Source: Clostridia bacterium
Lineage (GTDB): Bacteria > Bacillota > Clostridia > Oscillospirales > CAG-272
NCBI GenBank assembly: GCA_017624795.1
Contig: JAGAMJ010000022.1
Location: forward strand, 1-9,528
Length of the DNA: 9,528 nt
Reading direction: 5' to 3'
The translations under genes and the position numbers were made by a program. Shown piece by piece: positions 1 to 6,990 of the stretch. Positions within the stretch are counted from its first letter, which is position 1. Each line of letters begins with the position of its first letter. The notes beneath the pieces were generated by a model. That model worked only from the letters and a program-made list of their open reading frames with translations. It ran no database searches and was not told the origin of the DNA.

Positions 1-510
1 ATCGTGCTGGGCTCGCTGCACAACCTTCGCTCGCAGCAGGATTTTTACTATATGGATTACAGCGCGCCGACCGACGCACAGATCGCCGATCTGTTTGACC
101 GAGCGCTTACCGAAATGACCGAGCTGCTTGATTTTGACGGTATTCACGTGCTCACGCACCTGACCTATATGCATCGCTACGTCCGCCGCGCGGGAAGGGA
201 CGTTGATTTCACACCCTTTCTCGACAAGCTGTCGGCGCTGCTGAAAAAGCTGATCCAAAAAGAGGTGGCGCTTGAAGTCAACACCGCCGCCATCTCCCCC
301 GCAAAGGGTGGGGTGCTTTCCCCCACCGCAGAGATCGTAGCCCTGTACCGCTCGCTTGGCGGCAGGCTGATCAGCGTCGGTTCGGACGCCCACAATCTCG
401 CTGCCGTCGCGCAGCATTTCGACATAGCCAAGCAGGTCCTGACAGACTGCGGCTTTACCGAGCTTGCCGTACCCACAAGAAACGGTTTGCTGACGCTGCC
501 CATTTCTTGA
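1..510 (+). CDS. PHP-domain phosphoesterase, histidinol-phosphatase HisJ-like (5' end missing)
   Basis: The reading frame is open from base 1 and ends with TGA at 508-510, so about 169 C-terminal residues are present and the N-terminal metal-binding part lies upstream of the window; family members are usually near 270 residues. Numbering from base 1, visible PHP metal or active-site motifs are GSLH (H7), THLTYMH (H53 and H58), an EVN motif in the middle, and GSDAH (D129, H131). This matches the polymerase-and-histidinol-phosphatase fold, a multi-metal phosphoesterase; HisJ/HisK members hydrolyse histidinol phosphate in histidine synthesis. No other his gene is visible, so the substrate is not proven and a general PHP phosphoesterase is possible. 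The stop lies 17 bp before the next start codon, which implies co-transcription with the MutS-like gene. Fold assignment is strong, exact substrate only probable. Confidence 0.82.
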   Translation: MVLGSLHNLRSQQDFYYMDYSAPTDAQIADLFDRALTEMTELLDFDGIHVLTHLTYMHRYVRRAGRDVDFTPFLDKLSALLKKLIQKEVALEVNTAAISPAKGGVLSPTAEIVALYRSLGGRLISVGSDAHNLAAVAQHFDIAKQVLTDCGFTELAVPTRNGLLTLPIS

Positions 511-527
511 TCCAAAGGAGGAGTTCC

Positions 528-2144
528 ATGTCTGATCAAAATTTCAACGAATTCAGCTTGCTGTATCCAAGCGCAAGCTCTCGCCGCGCGCATTTCGCGG
601 TCGAGGACAAGCTCCGCGTTGACGAATTCACGTTAGAGGAGCTTGGGCTGCTGGAATTGCTGCCCCTGAAAAATTCCCCACTCTCGGAATATATGACCAC
701 CGATCCCACCGTGATCGCCTACCGTCAGGAGGTCTTCGCAGATCTGCTCGCGCACGAGGATATCGTCAAAACACTGGGCAAGCTGGTCCCCGTGCTTTTT
801 GACATCATGGAGCTGCGGCGTCTGGAAAACGACAGCGGCGAAACGTCGGATTATCTTTCCAGCATGACCGAGATCGAGCTGTATATTTCCAGCATCGAGA
901 TCCTGCACGAGGGACTTTGCGGCAAGACTTACGGAAGTGTCGCTTTTCAGCGTCTTTCCTCGTATATAGCGGAGCTTGTGGAAAGCGATTACTACGCCGA
1001 GCTGAACCAGCGATTAGCGGAGCTGACCAACCGTGTGCGCGAGATCAAAAGCGTGACGGTGGGCGTCAATCTGGACGCCCAGCTTCGTCCCCGTGACGCG
1101 GGGGTGCTGTCGATCAACCCCGAATATTTCCGTTCGGGCGACACTTTGCAAAAAATATTGCGCCTGAATTTCAAGGACGACGCATACACCTGCATCGCAG
1201 ATCTGACGCCCTTCGGCAAAAAGCAGAGTGAGAACCAGAAAACAGCGCTATCGCTTGCGTTCAACGCCGCCATCAACGAGGTCTATCGCCAGTCGCTGCG
1301 CTCCTGGAAGCGGATCGTGCAGACCTACGTCTTGGAAAACACCGACTTTTTGCTGAACCTTCTGCCCGAATTTGAGCTGCTGGTCAAGGGCTCGAACCTG
1401 ATGAAGGCATTGAAGATCAAGGGCAATACGATCTCGGTGCCCGTGATCGTCCCCGCCGAAGAAAAGGCGTTTCGCGCCGTGGGGCTTTACAATCCCGCCG
1501 TGGCACTGAAAATCGACGAGCCGATCGTAAAAAACGATCTGATCTTTGACCAGAACGCGACCGTTTACGTGCTGACGGGCCCAAACCGCGGCGGCAAATC
1601 GGTCATCACCTGCGCTTGCGGCCTTGCACAGGCGCTGGCGCAGCTTGGACTTTTCGTCCCCGCAGACGAGGCGGTCATCAGCCCCGTGGACGGCATCTTC
1701 ACCCACTTCCCGACCGGTGCTGACGACACCATCGACAAGGGACGTCTTGGTGAGGAATGCGCTCGCCTTGGTGAGATCCTGAACAGCGTTACCGACAAAA
1801 GTCTGGTGCTTCTGGACGAATCGCTTTCCTCTACGGGCTCGTTTGAGGGCTCGTATATCGCGGCAGAGGTCCTGTCGGGTATCGCCCGTGTGGGCTGTCG
1901 CTGCATCTTTTCCACTCACCTGCACGAGCTGGCGGCAGAGATCGACAGCATCAATGCCCGTGTGCGCGCCGAGGGCGGTGCCCCCATTGATACGCTTGTG
2001 GCGGGTATGGCAGAGGCGGGACGGCGCTCCTTCCTCATCACACGCGCAAAGCCCGACGGAAAAAGCTATGCCCGTGATATTGCCGAAAAGTACGGGTTGA
2101 CCTATGAAAACATCGTAAAAAATATAAAAAGGAACGGAGATTGA
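528..2144 (+). CDS. MutS-family ATPase lacking the mismatch-recognition domain
   Basis: This is a 538-residue protein. I chose ATG 528 because a strong AAAGGAGGAG ribosome binding site lies at 514-523; the frame also extends a few codons upstream but that would overlap the preceding gene. The C-terminal third is a clear MutS domain V ATPase: Walker A GPNRGGKS at residues 351-358, Walker B LVLLDE at 426-431 followed by S432, and the STHLHEL switch motif at 462-468. The N-terminal 330 or so residues resemble the helical MutS core (lever/clamp) with an 'RQEVFADLL' segment. There is no N-terminal mismatch-binding FxE domain and no C-terminal Smr nuclease domain, so it is neither classical MutS (about 850 residues) nor MutS2 (about 780). 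By family knowledge such short homologues bind or remodel DNA structures, but their role is mostly uncharacterised. It ends immediately before the Lrp-type gene. Confidence 0.85.
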   Translation: MSDQNFNEFSLLYPSASSRRAHFAVEDKLRVDEFTLEELGLLELLPLKNSPLSEYMTTDPTVIAYRQEVFADLLAHEDIVKTLGKLVPVLFDIMELRRLENDSGETSDYLSSMTEIELYISSIEILHEGLCGKTYGSVAFQRLSSYIAELVESDYYAELNQRLAELTNRVREIKSVTVGVNLDAQLRPRDAGVLSINPEYFRSGDTLQKILRLNFKDDAYTCIADLTPFGKKQSENQKTALSLAFNAAINEVYRQSLRSWKRIVQTYVLENTDFLLNLLPEFELLVKGSNLMKALKIKGNTISVPVIVPAEEKAFRAVGLYNPAVALKIDEPIVKNDLIFDQNATVYVLTGPNRGGKSVITCACGLAQALAQLGLFVPADEAVISPVDGIFTHFPTGADDTIDKGRLGEECARLGEILNSVTDKSLVLLDESLSSTGSFEGSYIAAEVLSGIARVGCRCIFSTHLHELAAEIDSINARVRAEGGAPIDTLVAGMAEAGRRSFLITRAKPDGKSYARDIAEKYGLTYENIVKNIKRNGD

Positions 2145-2627
2145 ATGATGGATAAATTTTTGAAATTGTTAGAGGACAACGCTACGCTTACCCCCGAGCA
2201 GCTTGCCGTTATGTGCAAAAAAGAGGTCGGCGATATCAAAAAAATGATCGAACAGTATGAAAAGGACGGCGTGATCCTGGGTTACAAGACCATGATCGAC
2301 TGGGATAAGACCGACCGCGAGTACGTGACGGCTTTGATCGAGGTCAAGATCACCCCCCAGCGCGACCGCGGCTTCGACCGCGTTGCCGAACGCATCTATA
2401 ATTTCCCCGAGGTGCAAAATCTGTACCTGATGTCGGGCGGCTATGATCTCGCTGTTCTGATCGAAGGCAAGACCATGAAGGAGGTCGCCTATTTCGTAGC
2501 ACAGAAGCTTGCGACCATTGAGGACGTGATCTCCACCGCCACGCATTTCGTGCTGCGCAAGTATAAGGACAAGGGCGTGATCTACGGCGTGGTCGACGTG
2601 GACGAGAGAGGAAACTGCGGCCAATGA
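2145..2627 (+). CDS. Lrp/AsnC-family transcriptional regulator
   Basis: This 160-residue protein has the two-part Lrp/AsnC build. A winged helix-turn-helix occupies about residues 1-50 (LTPEQLAVMCKKEVGDIKKM reads as the helix pair), and an alpha/beta RAM ligand-binding domain occupies about 60-150, with the characteristic SGGYDLAVLIEG segment. Family members form dimers to octamers and respond to amino acids. The start is a tandem ATGATG at 2145 and 2148, directly after the upstream TGA; the GGAACGGAG site at 2131-2139 could serve either ATG. The 3' end overlaps the aminotransferase start by 4 bp (ATGA), so the two are likely translationally coupled. By analogy with other Lrp-like proteins it may control this operon or neighbouring amino-acid genes; no operator was identified. 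Ligand and targets are unknown. Confidence 0.9.
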   Translation: MMDKFLKLLEDNATLTPEQLAVMCKKEVGDIKKMIEQYEKDGVILGYKTMIDWDKTDREYVTALIEVKITPQRDRGFDRVAERIYNFPEVQNLYLMSGGYDLAVLIEGKTMKEVAYFVAQKLATIEDVISTATHFVLRKYKDKGVIYGVVDVDERGNCGQ

Positions 2628-3793
2628 TCGATTATACATCTGTACTGTCAAAAACCGTGACGGGGCTTAAAAAATCCGGCATTCGGAAATTTTTCGACCT
2701 GCTCAACGACGAAAGCATGAAGGACGTGGTGGGGCTGACCGTCGGACAACCCGATTTTGTGACGCCCTGGCACATTCGCGAGGCAGGCATTGAAAGTCTG
2801 CAAAAGGGTAAGACCTACTATTCCCCAAACGCGGGATTTACGCAGCTCCAATTTGAGATCTCCGCATATCTGAAACGCCGCTTCGACCTTTCCTACCGCC
2901 CCGAGGAAACCGTCGTGACGGTTGGCGGCAGCGAGGCGATCGACCTTGCCATTCGCGCCATTGTGGAGCCAGGTGATGAGGTGATCGTTCCCACCCCCTC
3001 TTTCGTTTGCTACGATCCGATCGTTCGTATGTGCGGGGGCGTGCCCGTGATACTTGAAACCAAAATGGAAAACAATTTCAAGATCACACCCGAGGAATTG
3101 AAGGCGGCGATCACCGATAAAACGAAGATGCTGGTGCTGCCCTATCCCAACAATCCCACGGGCGCTATTATGACGCGCGAGGAGCTGGAAGCGCTGGCAC
3201 CTCTGCTGCGCGACACCAATATCGTGGTCCTGTCAGACGAGATCTATGCCGAAATGACCTACGACGGCGAGCATTGCTCGATCGCCTCTCTGGACGGTAT
3301 GTGGGAGCGCACCGTGCTTGCCAGCGGCTTTTCGAAGGCGTATGCGATGACGGGCTGGCGTCTTGGCTATCTTGCAGCCCCCGCGCCGCTTGTCGAACAG
3401 ATGCTCAAAATCCATCAGTACGCCATCATGTGTGCCCCGACCACAAGCCAATTTGCCGCCATAGAGGCGCTCAAAAACGGCGATGACGATATCCGCACGA
3501 TGGTGGAGGAATATGACCGCCGCCGTCGCTATATTTACGAGGGGTTGAAGCGCATCGGCATTGATTGCTTTGAGCCAAAGGGCGCCTTTTACATCTTCCC
3601 CGACATTCGCAAGTTCGGACTTTCCAGCGAGGAATTTTGCAATCGGTTGCTCTATGAGCATCGCTGCGCCATCGTACCCGGTACCGCCTTTGGCGATAGC
3701 GGCGAGGGCTTTGCACGCATTTCCTACGCCTATTCGGTCAAGCACATCACCGAGGCGCTTTCGCGCATCGAGGCGTTTGTCAAAACGCTGTAA
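2624..3793 (+). CDS. PLP-dependent class I aminotransferase, PatA-like
   Basis: This 389-residue protein is a full-length fold-type I aminotransferase. Landmarks are SGIRKF near the N terminus, VGQPDFVTP, YYSPNAGFTQL, the PNNPTG loop at residues 175-180, SDEIY at 204-208 (D205 contacts the PLP pyridine nitrogen in the family), the SGFSKAYAMTGWR block with Schiff-base lysine K238 and phosphate-binding R246, and C-terminal R365 in FARISYA, the expected carboxylate-binding arginine. The overall pattern resembles Bacillus PatA (N-acetyl-diaminopimelate aminotransferase) and related aspartate/aromatic aminotransferases; actual amino donor and acceptor cannot be read from sequence. The start ATG 2624 overlaps the Lrp stop by 4 bp, with a purine-rich AGAGAGGAAA at 2605-2613 as ribosome binding site. 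It is the last gene of the operon and is followed by a strong terminator. Family call is very secure, substrate is not. Confidence 0.93.
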   Translation: MIDYTSVLSKTVTGLKKSGIRKFFDLLNDESMKDVVGLTVGQPDFVTPWHIREAGIESLQKGKTYYSPNAGFTQLQFEISAYLKRRFDLSYRPEETVVTVGGSEAIDLAIRAIVEPGDEVIVPTPSFVCYDPIVRMCGGVPVILETKMENNFKITPEELKAAITDKTKMLVLPYPNNPTGAIMTREELEALAPLLRDTNIVVLSDEIYAEMTYDGEHCSIASLDGMWERTVLASGFSKAYAMTGWRLGYLAAPAPLVEQMLKIHQYAIMCAPTTSQFAAIEALKNGDDDIRTMVEEYDRRRRYIYEGLKRIGIDCFEPKGAFYIFPDIRKFGLSSEEFCNRLLYEHRCAIVPGTAFGDSGEGFARISYAYSVKHITEALSRIEAFVKTL

Positions 3794-3800
3794 ATATGAC

Positions 3801-3838
3801 AAAAAACCGCCAAACGGTATGCCGTTTGGCGGTTTTTT
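3801..3838. terminator. Bidirectional rho-independent terminator between convergent genes
   Basis: A perfect inverted repeat has 17-nt arms at 3801-3817 and 3822-3838 around a 4-nt TATG loop. The GC-rich stem core is CCGCCAAACGG paired with CCGTTTGGCGG. The arms end in A6 on the left and T6 on the right, so the RNA from either strand forms the same hairpin followed by a U-run. It begins 7 bp after the aminotransferase stop and lies about 38 bp beyond the gpr stop on the other strand, so it should end both transcripts. Confidence 0.93.
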
Positions 3839-3876
3839 CAAAAGGACTGACAATAATGCAGCGAGAACGCCTTCTC

Positions 3877-4734
3877 CTAGGCAGCCGCCAACAGACACCC
3901 CGCCGCGCTGACCAGCAGATCGATCTCTTTTGGCGTCACAAAATATCCTCTGCCCTTTTCCATAGCGCTTTGCAGCTCCTCGCTTGGCGTATCGCAGCCG
4001 CTTTGGCGAAGTGCGTCGTACAAAAGCGTCGCGGATTCGACCACTGTGGGCACGCCCAGCGCCATCACGGGCACGCCAACACTTTCGGTGTTCAGAGCTC
4101 GACGGCGGTTGCCGATGCCGGAGCCGGGTTGGATCCCCGTGTCGCTGATCTGCACCGTAGAGGCAAGCCGCTGTGCGGATCTGGCGGCAAGGGCATCGAC
4201 AGCGATCACAAGATCGGGCGACACGGCATTCACCGCACCCCGCACAAGCTCAACGCTCTCCAACCCCGTTTTGCCCAAAACACCGGGGCACAGCGCCGAG
4301 ATCTCACAAAGCCCAACGGTCGAAAACAGTGCGTGATCCATCTGCCGCAGATGCCGCGTTACCGAAAGCCGCCGAACGGTTTGGGGACCGATCGCATCGG
4401 GGGTGATCTCGTCGTTTCCAAGCCCGATAACAAGCACTGAGAAGCCGCTGCCAATGCGCCGCCCACTCATTTTTTCTGCCATTTCCCTGATCTCGACCGC
4501 CAGGGCACAGCATACGCGCTCATGCTCGGCTTCACTTAACGCCGGGATCTCTCCGCACTCGACCGTGACGTAGCACCCCATCGGCTTTCCGATGCGCTCT
4601 GCCGCCTTTGGGGTGCGGATCTGCACCCGAAGGATCTCGCAGCCCCCCGCCTCGCTGTGCCGAACGCGGACGCCCTCTCCCTCGCGATCTCCCCCACATT
4701 CGCTTGCCAGATCGCTACGCGCAAGATCTTCCAT
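3877..4734 (-). CDS. gpr: Germination protease Gpr (spore protease, peptidase family A25)
   Basis: This 285-residue protein is the endopeptidase that starts degradation of small acid-soluble spore proteins during germination. Signature blocks are VIGLGNDEITPDAIGP (catalytic-type D113), SPDLVIAVDALAARS (D180), QISDTGIQPGSGIGN (about 195-209), GVPVMALGVPTVV, and C-terminal YFVTPKEIDLL. The D113-D180 spacing of 67 closely matches the catalytic Asp pair of Bacillus Gpr, as I recall its sequence. The start is fixed: an in-frame TAG lies upstream with no other usable start between, and a purine-rich AGGAAGGAAAG site precedes ATG. The protein starts only eight residues before SD/LASE, the likely autoprocessing site, and is shorter than the usual 320-370 residues, apparently missing the loop before the C-terminal motif. 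It is transcribed towards the shared terminator. In sporulators it is forespore-expressed (sigma G); no convincing sigma-G promoter was found. Confidence 0.94.
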   Translation of the reverse strand: MEDLARSDLASECGGDREGEGVRVRHSEAGGCEILRVQIRTPKAAERIGKPMGCYVTVECGEIPALSEAEHERVCCALAVEIREMAEKMSGRRIGSGFSVLVIGLGNDEITPDAIGPQTVRRLSVTRHLRQMDHALFSTVGLCEISALCPGVLGKTGLESVELVRGAVNAVSPDLVIAVDALAARSAQRLASTVQISDTGIQPGSGIGNRRRALNTESVGVPVMALGVPTVVESATLLYDALRQSGCDTPSEELQSAMEKGRGYFVTPKEIDLLVSAAGCLLAAA

Positions 4735-4870
4735 TCCCGCTTTCCTTCCTTCCCGCTTTTCATTTCTTAAAATATTTCCTTTTTTCTAAAATTCTATGTA
4801 TAATCTGCCTAATTTTTTTTGAAAACATTGTGCAAGTGTCCAAACCTTTTCGTTTTATTTACTTCGATGC

Positions 4871-4899
4871 TTGAATTTATATGAAATATGTGCTATAAT
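4871..4899 (+). promoter_or_regulatory. Sigma-A-type promoter for the substrate-binding protein gene
   Basis: The -35 element TTGAAT lies at 4871-4876 and a perfect -10 TATAAT at 4894-4899, separated by exactly 17 bp. A TG dinucleotide at 4891-4892 makes an extended -10. Transcription would start near 4906, leaving a leader of about 60 nt that contains the AAGGAGG ribosome binding site at 4949-4955. The surrounding DNA is AT-rich compared with the genes on both sides. The match predicts high constitutive expression; no operator or riboswitch-like structure was recognised in the leader. Confidence 0.85.
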
Positions 4900-4964
4900 A
4901 TGGGATATTAAAATGGCGTTAGAATGCGAGTTCTATAAAGCACCACCCAAGGAGGAATACCAAA

Positions 4965-6830
4965 ATGATGAAACGAGTTCTTGCCCTCATCCTTTGTTTG
5001 GCATCTGTTCTGCTTTGCCTTACCGCATGCGCGAAGGACGAGAACGATAAGGGCGCATACATTCGTATGTATCTGACCGAGCCGATCTACGATGTAGATC
5101 CATTGAACGCATTTGACAACGAAGCCACCCTGCAAGTGGTGAGCTTGCTGTTCGAGGGATTGTTCTATGCCGACGAAAACGGCAAGCCCCAAAAGGCGCT
5201 GGTCGATGAATACGACTACACAGAAGACGAGAAAAAGGGCGAATACGTTCTGCAAATGACGCTCAAGCAGACCAAGTGGTCTGACGGCTCTAACGTCACC
5301 GCAAGCGACGCGCAGTTTGCTTTCCGCCGCTTACTGGATACCGCGCACCCCGCCACCGCTTTGATCTACGACATTAAGAACGCCCGTGCGATCGCACAGG
5401 GCAACGATTCGGTGGACCATCTGGGCGTGACCGTGATCGACAACTCCACATTGGAGATCGAATTTGAGCACGCGGTGGATATCGATGCCTTTTTGCTCAA
5501 TCTTTGCAGCCCCGCACTTTACCCCCTGCCCGACAAGATCGAAAGAAATCCCAATTGGGGCAAAAAGAACAGTACGATCCTGACCAACGGTCCCTTCATC
5601 GTCCGCTCGATGAATTTCACGGAAAAAGACGGCTTCATTTTGGAGCGTAACAGCTACTATTACCGCGACCGCGTCAAGGACGATCTTGACAAGTACGTTA
5701 CCCCCTTCCGCATCGTGGTCGACTATATGACCGACCCCACCGAGCAGTTGAAGCTGTTCGACAGCGAGGAAGCAGGCGCGCTTTACTACTTCGGTCACAT
5801 TCCGCTTGCCGCACGCACCTCCGGCGATTTCACCGCACTTTTGGAGGATGTTGACGCAAAAAATGCCCCCTCTACCCACGTTTATTATCTCAACCAAAAC
5901 GCGCTGATCGGCGGCGAGGCGATCTTTGCCAAGGCAGAGGTCAGAAAAGCCCTTTCGCTTGCCATTAACCGCGACGCGATCGCAGAAGCGTTGGTCTATG
6001 CCACCGCGGCTGACGCGCTTGTGCCTTACACGCTGCGCAACCGCCCTGACCGCAAGGCGGAGTTCCGCGACAAGGCGGCTTCCTACATCGCGACCACCCC
6101 GAACCTTGAAGAGGCAAAATCCCTGCTTTCGGGGGCGGGTGTGAAAGCTTCCTCCTATTCCTTCTCGATCACCGTTGCGTCCTACGACGAGGATCATCTT
6201 GCAACGGCAGAGCTTGTGAAGGCGGCTTGGTCGGCACTTGGCTTTAACGTCACCGTCAACGCTCCCAAGCTTGTTGAGATCGTTGAAACGGTGATCGATC
6301 CTACCACTCAAAAGGAAACGCAGAAAAATACCGGCATGTATCAAAACCCCTACCAAGAGGCGCTGCGCTCCGGTAATTTCGAGGTCATTGCGCTTGATCT
6401 TGTGGCGACCTCGCCCGACAGCTTCTCTTACCTTGCGCCCTTCGCGACCGCCTTCTCCGGCAACGGCTACGTATTGACGACCGACGCAAACGGCGCCCCC
6501 GCATACGTGCTCAATCCCCACGTAACGGGCTATAACAGCGAGAGCTACAACGCAAAGGTCGAAGCTGCCTATGCCGCAAAGGACGTCAAGACGCGCACCA
6601 CCCTTCTGCACGAGGCAGAGGCGATGCTGATGGAGGATATGCCCGTTATTCCGATCGTTTATAACCAAAATGTTTCTCTTTGCAGCGGCAAGCTTTCCCG
6701 CGTGGACAGTGCCTTCTTCTGCAACGCTGTATTCAAAGAGGTCAAACTTTCCGGACATTGGAAGATCGCGCTGCGCGATGAATTCACAAAGCCCAAGGAA
6801 GAAGAGGAAGATTTTGAGCCGATTTCTTGA
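4965..6830 (+). CDS. Oligopeptide-type ABC transporter substrate-binding lipoprotein (SBP_bac_5, OppA-like)
   Basis: This 621-residue protein begins with a short basic n-region (MMKR), a hydrophobic stretch, and an LTAC lipobox with C22 as the predicted lipidated residue, so it should be anchored outside the membrane. The mature part shows the family-5 pattern: an early 'DPLNAFDNEATLQ...FEGLF' block around residues 45-67, 'WSDGSNVTASD' near 105, 'FAKAEVRKALSLAINRDAIA' near the middle, and a C-terminal 'EDMPVIPIVYNQNV'. Such proteins bind oligopeptides (sometimes nickel, sugars or other ligands) and deliver them to an ABC permease. The C-terminal tail is acidic (KPKEEEEDFEPIS). Start ATG 4965 is preceded by AAGGAGG at 4949-4955; ATG 4968 is the alternative. 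No permease or ATPase gene adjoins it: gpr diverges upstream and a terminator follows, so it is monocistronic and must use a transporter encoded elsewhere. Confidence 0.92.
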   Translation: MMKRVLALILCLASVLLCLTACAKDENDKGAYIRMYLTEPIYDVDPLNAFDNEATLQVVSLLFEGLFYADENGKPQKALVDEYDYTEDEKKGEYVLQMTLKQTKWSDGSNVTASDAQFAFRRLLDTAHPATALIYDIKNARAIAQGNDSVDHLGVTVIDNSTLEIEFEHAVDIDAFLLNLCSPALYPLPDKIERNPNWGKKNSTILTNGPFIVRSMNFTEKDGFILERNSYYYRDRVKDDLDKYVTPFRIVVDYMTDPTEQLKLFDSEEAGALYYFGHIPLAARTSGDFTALLEDVDAKNAPSTHVYYLNQNALIGGEAIFAKAEVRKALSLAINRDAIAEALVYATAADALVPYTLRNRPDRKAEFRDKAASYIATTPNLEEAKSLLSGAGVKASSYSFSITVASYDEDHLATAELVKAAWSALGFNVTVNAPKLVEIVETVIDPTTQKETQKNTGMYQNPYQEALRSGNFEVIALDLVATSPDSFSYLAPFATAFSGNGYVLTTDANGAPAYVLNPHVTGYNSESYNAKVEAAYAAKDVKTRTTLLHEAEAMLMEDMPVIPIVYNQNVSLCSGKLSRVDSAFFCNAVFKEVKLSGHWKIALRDEFTKPKEEEEDFEPIS

Positions 6831-6846
6831 TCTCTCTTCCGTTTTG

Positions 6847-6898
6847 GCAAACAGATCCCCCGACGCCGCGGCGTCGGGGGATCTTTGCATTTTTCTTC
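6847..6898 (+). terminator. Rho-independent terminator after the substrate-binding protein gene
   Basis: A perfect 32-bp palindrome, arms 6853-6868 and 6869-6884, has a very GC-rich core (CCCCCGACGCCG and its complement). The pairing can extend through GCAA 6847-6850 with TTGC 6885-6888 across a 2-nt bulge. It is followed by ATTTTTCTTC, a moderately U-rich tail. It starts 16 bp after the stop codon of the substrate-binding protein, as expected for an intrinsic terminator. The left side has no long A-run, so it should mainly work on plus-strand transcripts. Confidence 0.9.
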
Positions 6899-6919
6899 AC
6901 TATTTATTTAAGAAATCGG

Positions 6920-6948
6920 TAGACAAAAAGGGCAAAATATGGTATACT
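6920..6948 (+). promoter_or_regulatory. Sigma-A-type promoter for the hydrolase-gltX-glnS unit
   Basis: The -35 TAGACA (6920-6925, five of six consensus bases) and -10 TATACT (6943-6948, five of six) are 17 bp apart, and TG at 6940-6941 gives an extended -10. The predicted start is near 6955, which leaves only about 36 nt of leader before ATG 6991. That is too short for a T-box leader, so control of these tRNA synthetase genes by a T-box from this promoter is not supported. Confidence 0.78.
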
Positions 6949-6990
6949 ACTTTTATATAGATAGAATAAGTCGGTACGGGGGTGTAAAAA

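Noticed and set aside
1248..1925. A 225-codon minus-strand open frame opposite the MutS-like ATPase region
   Set aside because: The plus-strand frame carries Walker A, Walker B and the STHLHEL motif; the opposite frame shows no domain and no ribosome binding site.
3796..4440. A 214-codon plus-strand open frame over the gpr gene
   Set aside because: It starts inside the terminator hairpin and is antisense to the conserved Gpr catalytic blocks; it reads as low-complexity translation of a shadow frame.
4735..4870. Possible sigma-G promoter for gpr on the minus strand
   Set aside because: I looked for a GNATR-like -35 with a CATNNTA-like -10 at 17-18 bp spacing. Only partial matches such as CATAGAA near 4790-4800 occur, without a paired -35 element, so no site is called.
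4913..5050. A 45-codon open frame starting in the leader of the substrate-binding protein gene and overlapping its start out of frame
   Set aside because: The start would be only about 7 nt from the predicted transcript 5' end and has no good ribosome binding site, while the downstream start has AAGGAGG. An upstream regulatory ORF is possible but unsupported.
5331..6890. A 519-codon open frame on the minus strand opposite the substrate-binding protein gene
   Set aside because: It lies entirely across a secure gene and its terminator, has no recognisable domain, and its composition is what the GC-rich third positions of the plus-strand gene produce. Its first residues come from the terminator palindrome.
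6949..6990. T-box or other riboswitch before the hydrolase-gltX-glnS unit
   Set aside because: The leader after the predicted start is only about 36 nt and no specifier stem, T-box sequence or antiterminator was seen.
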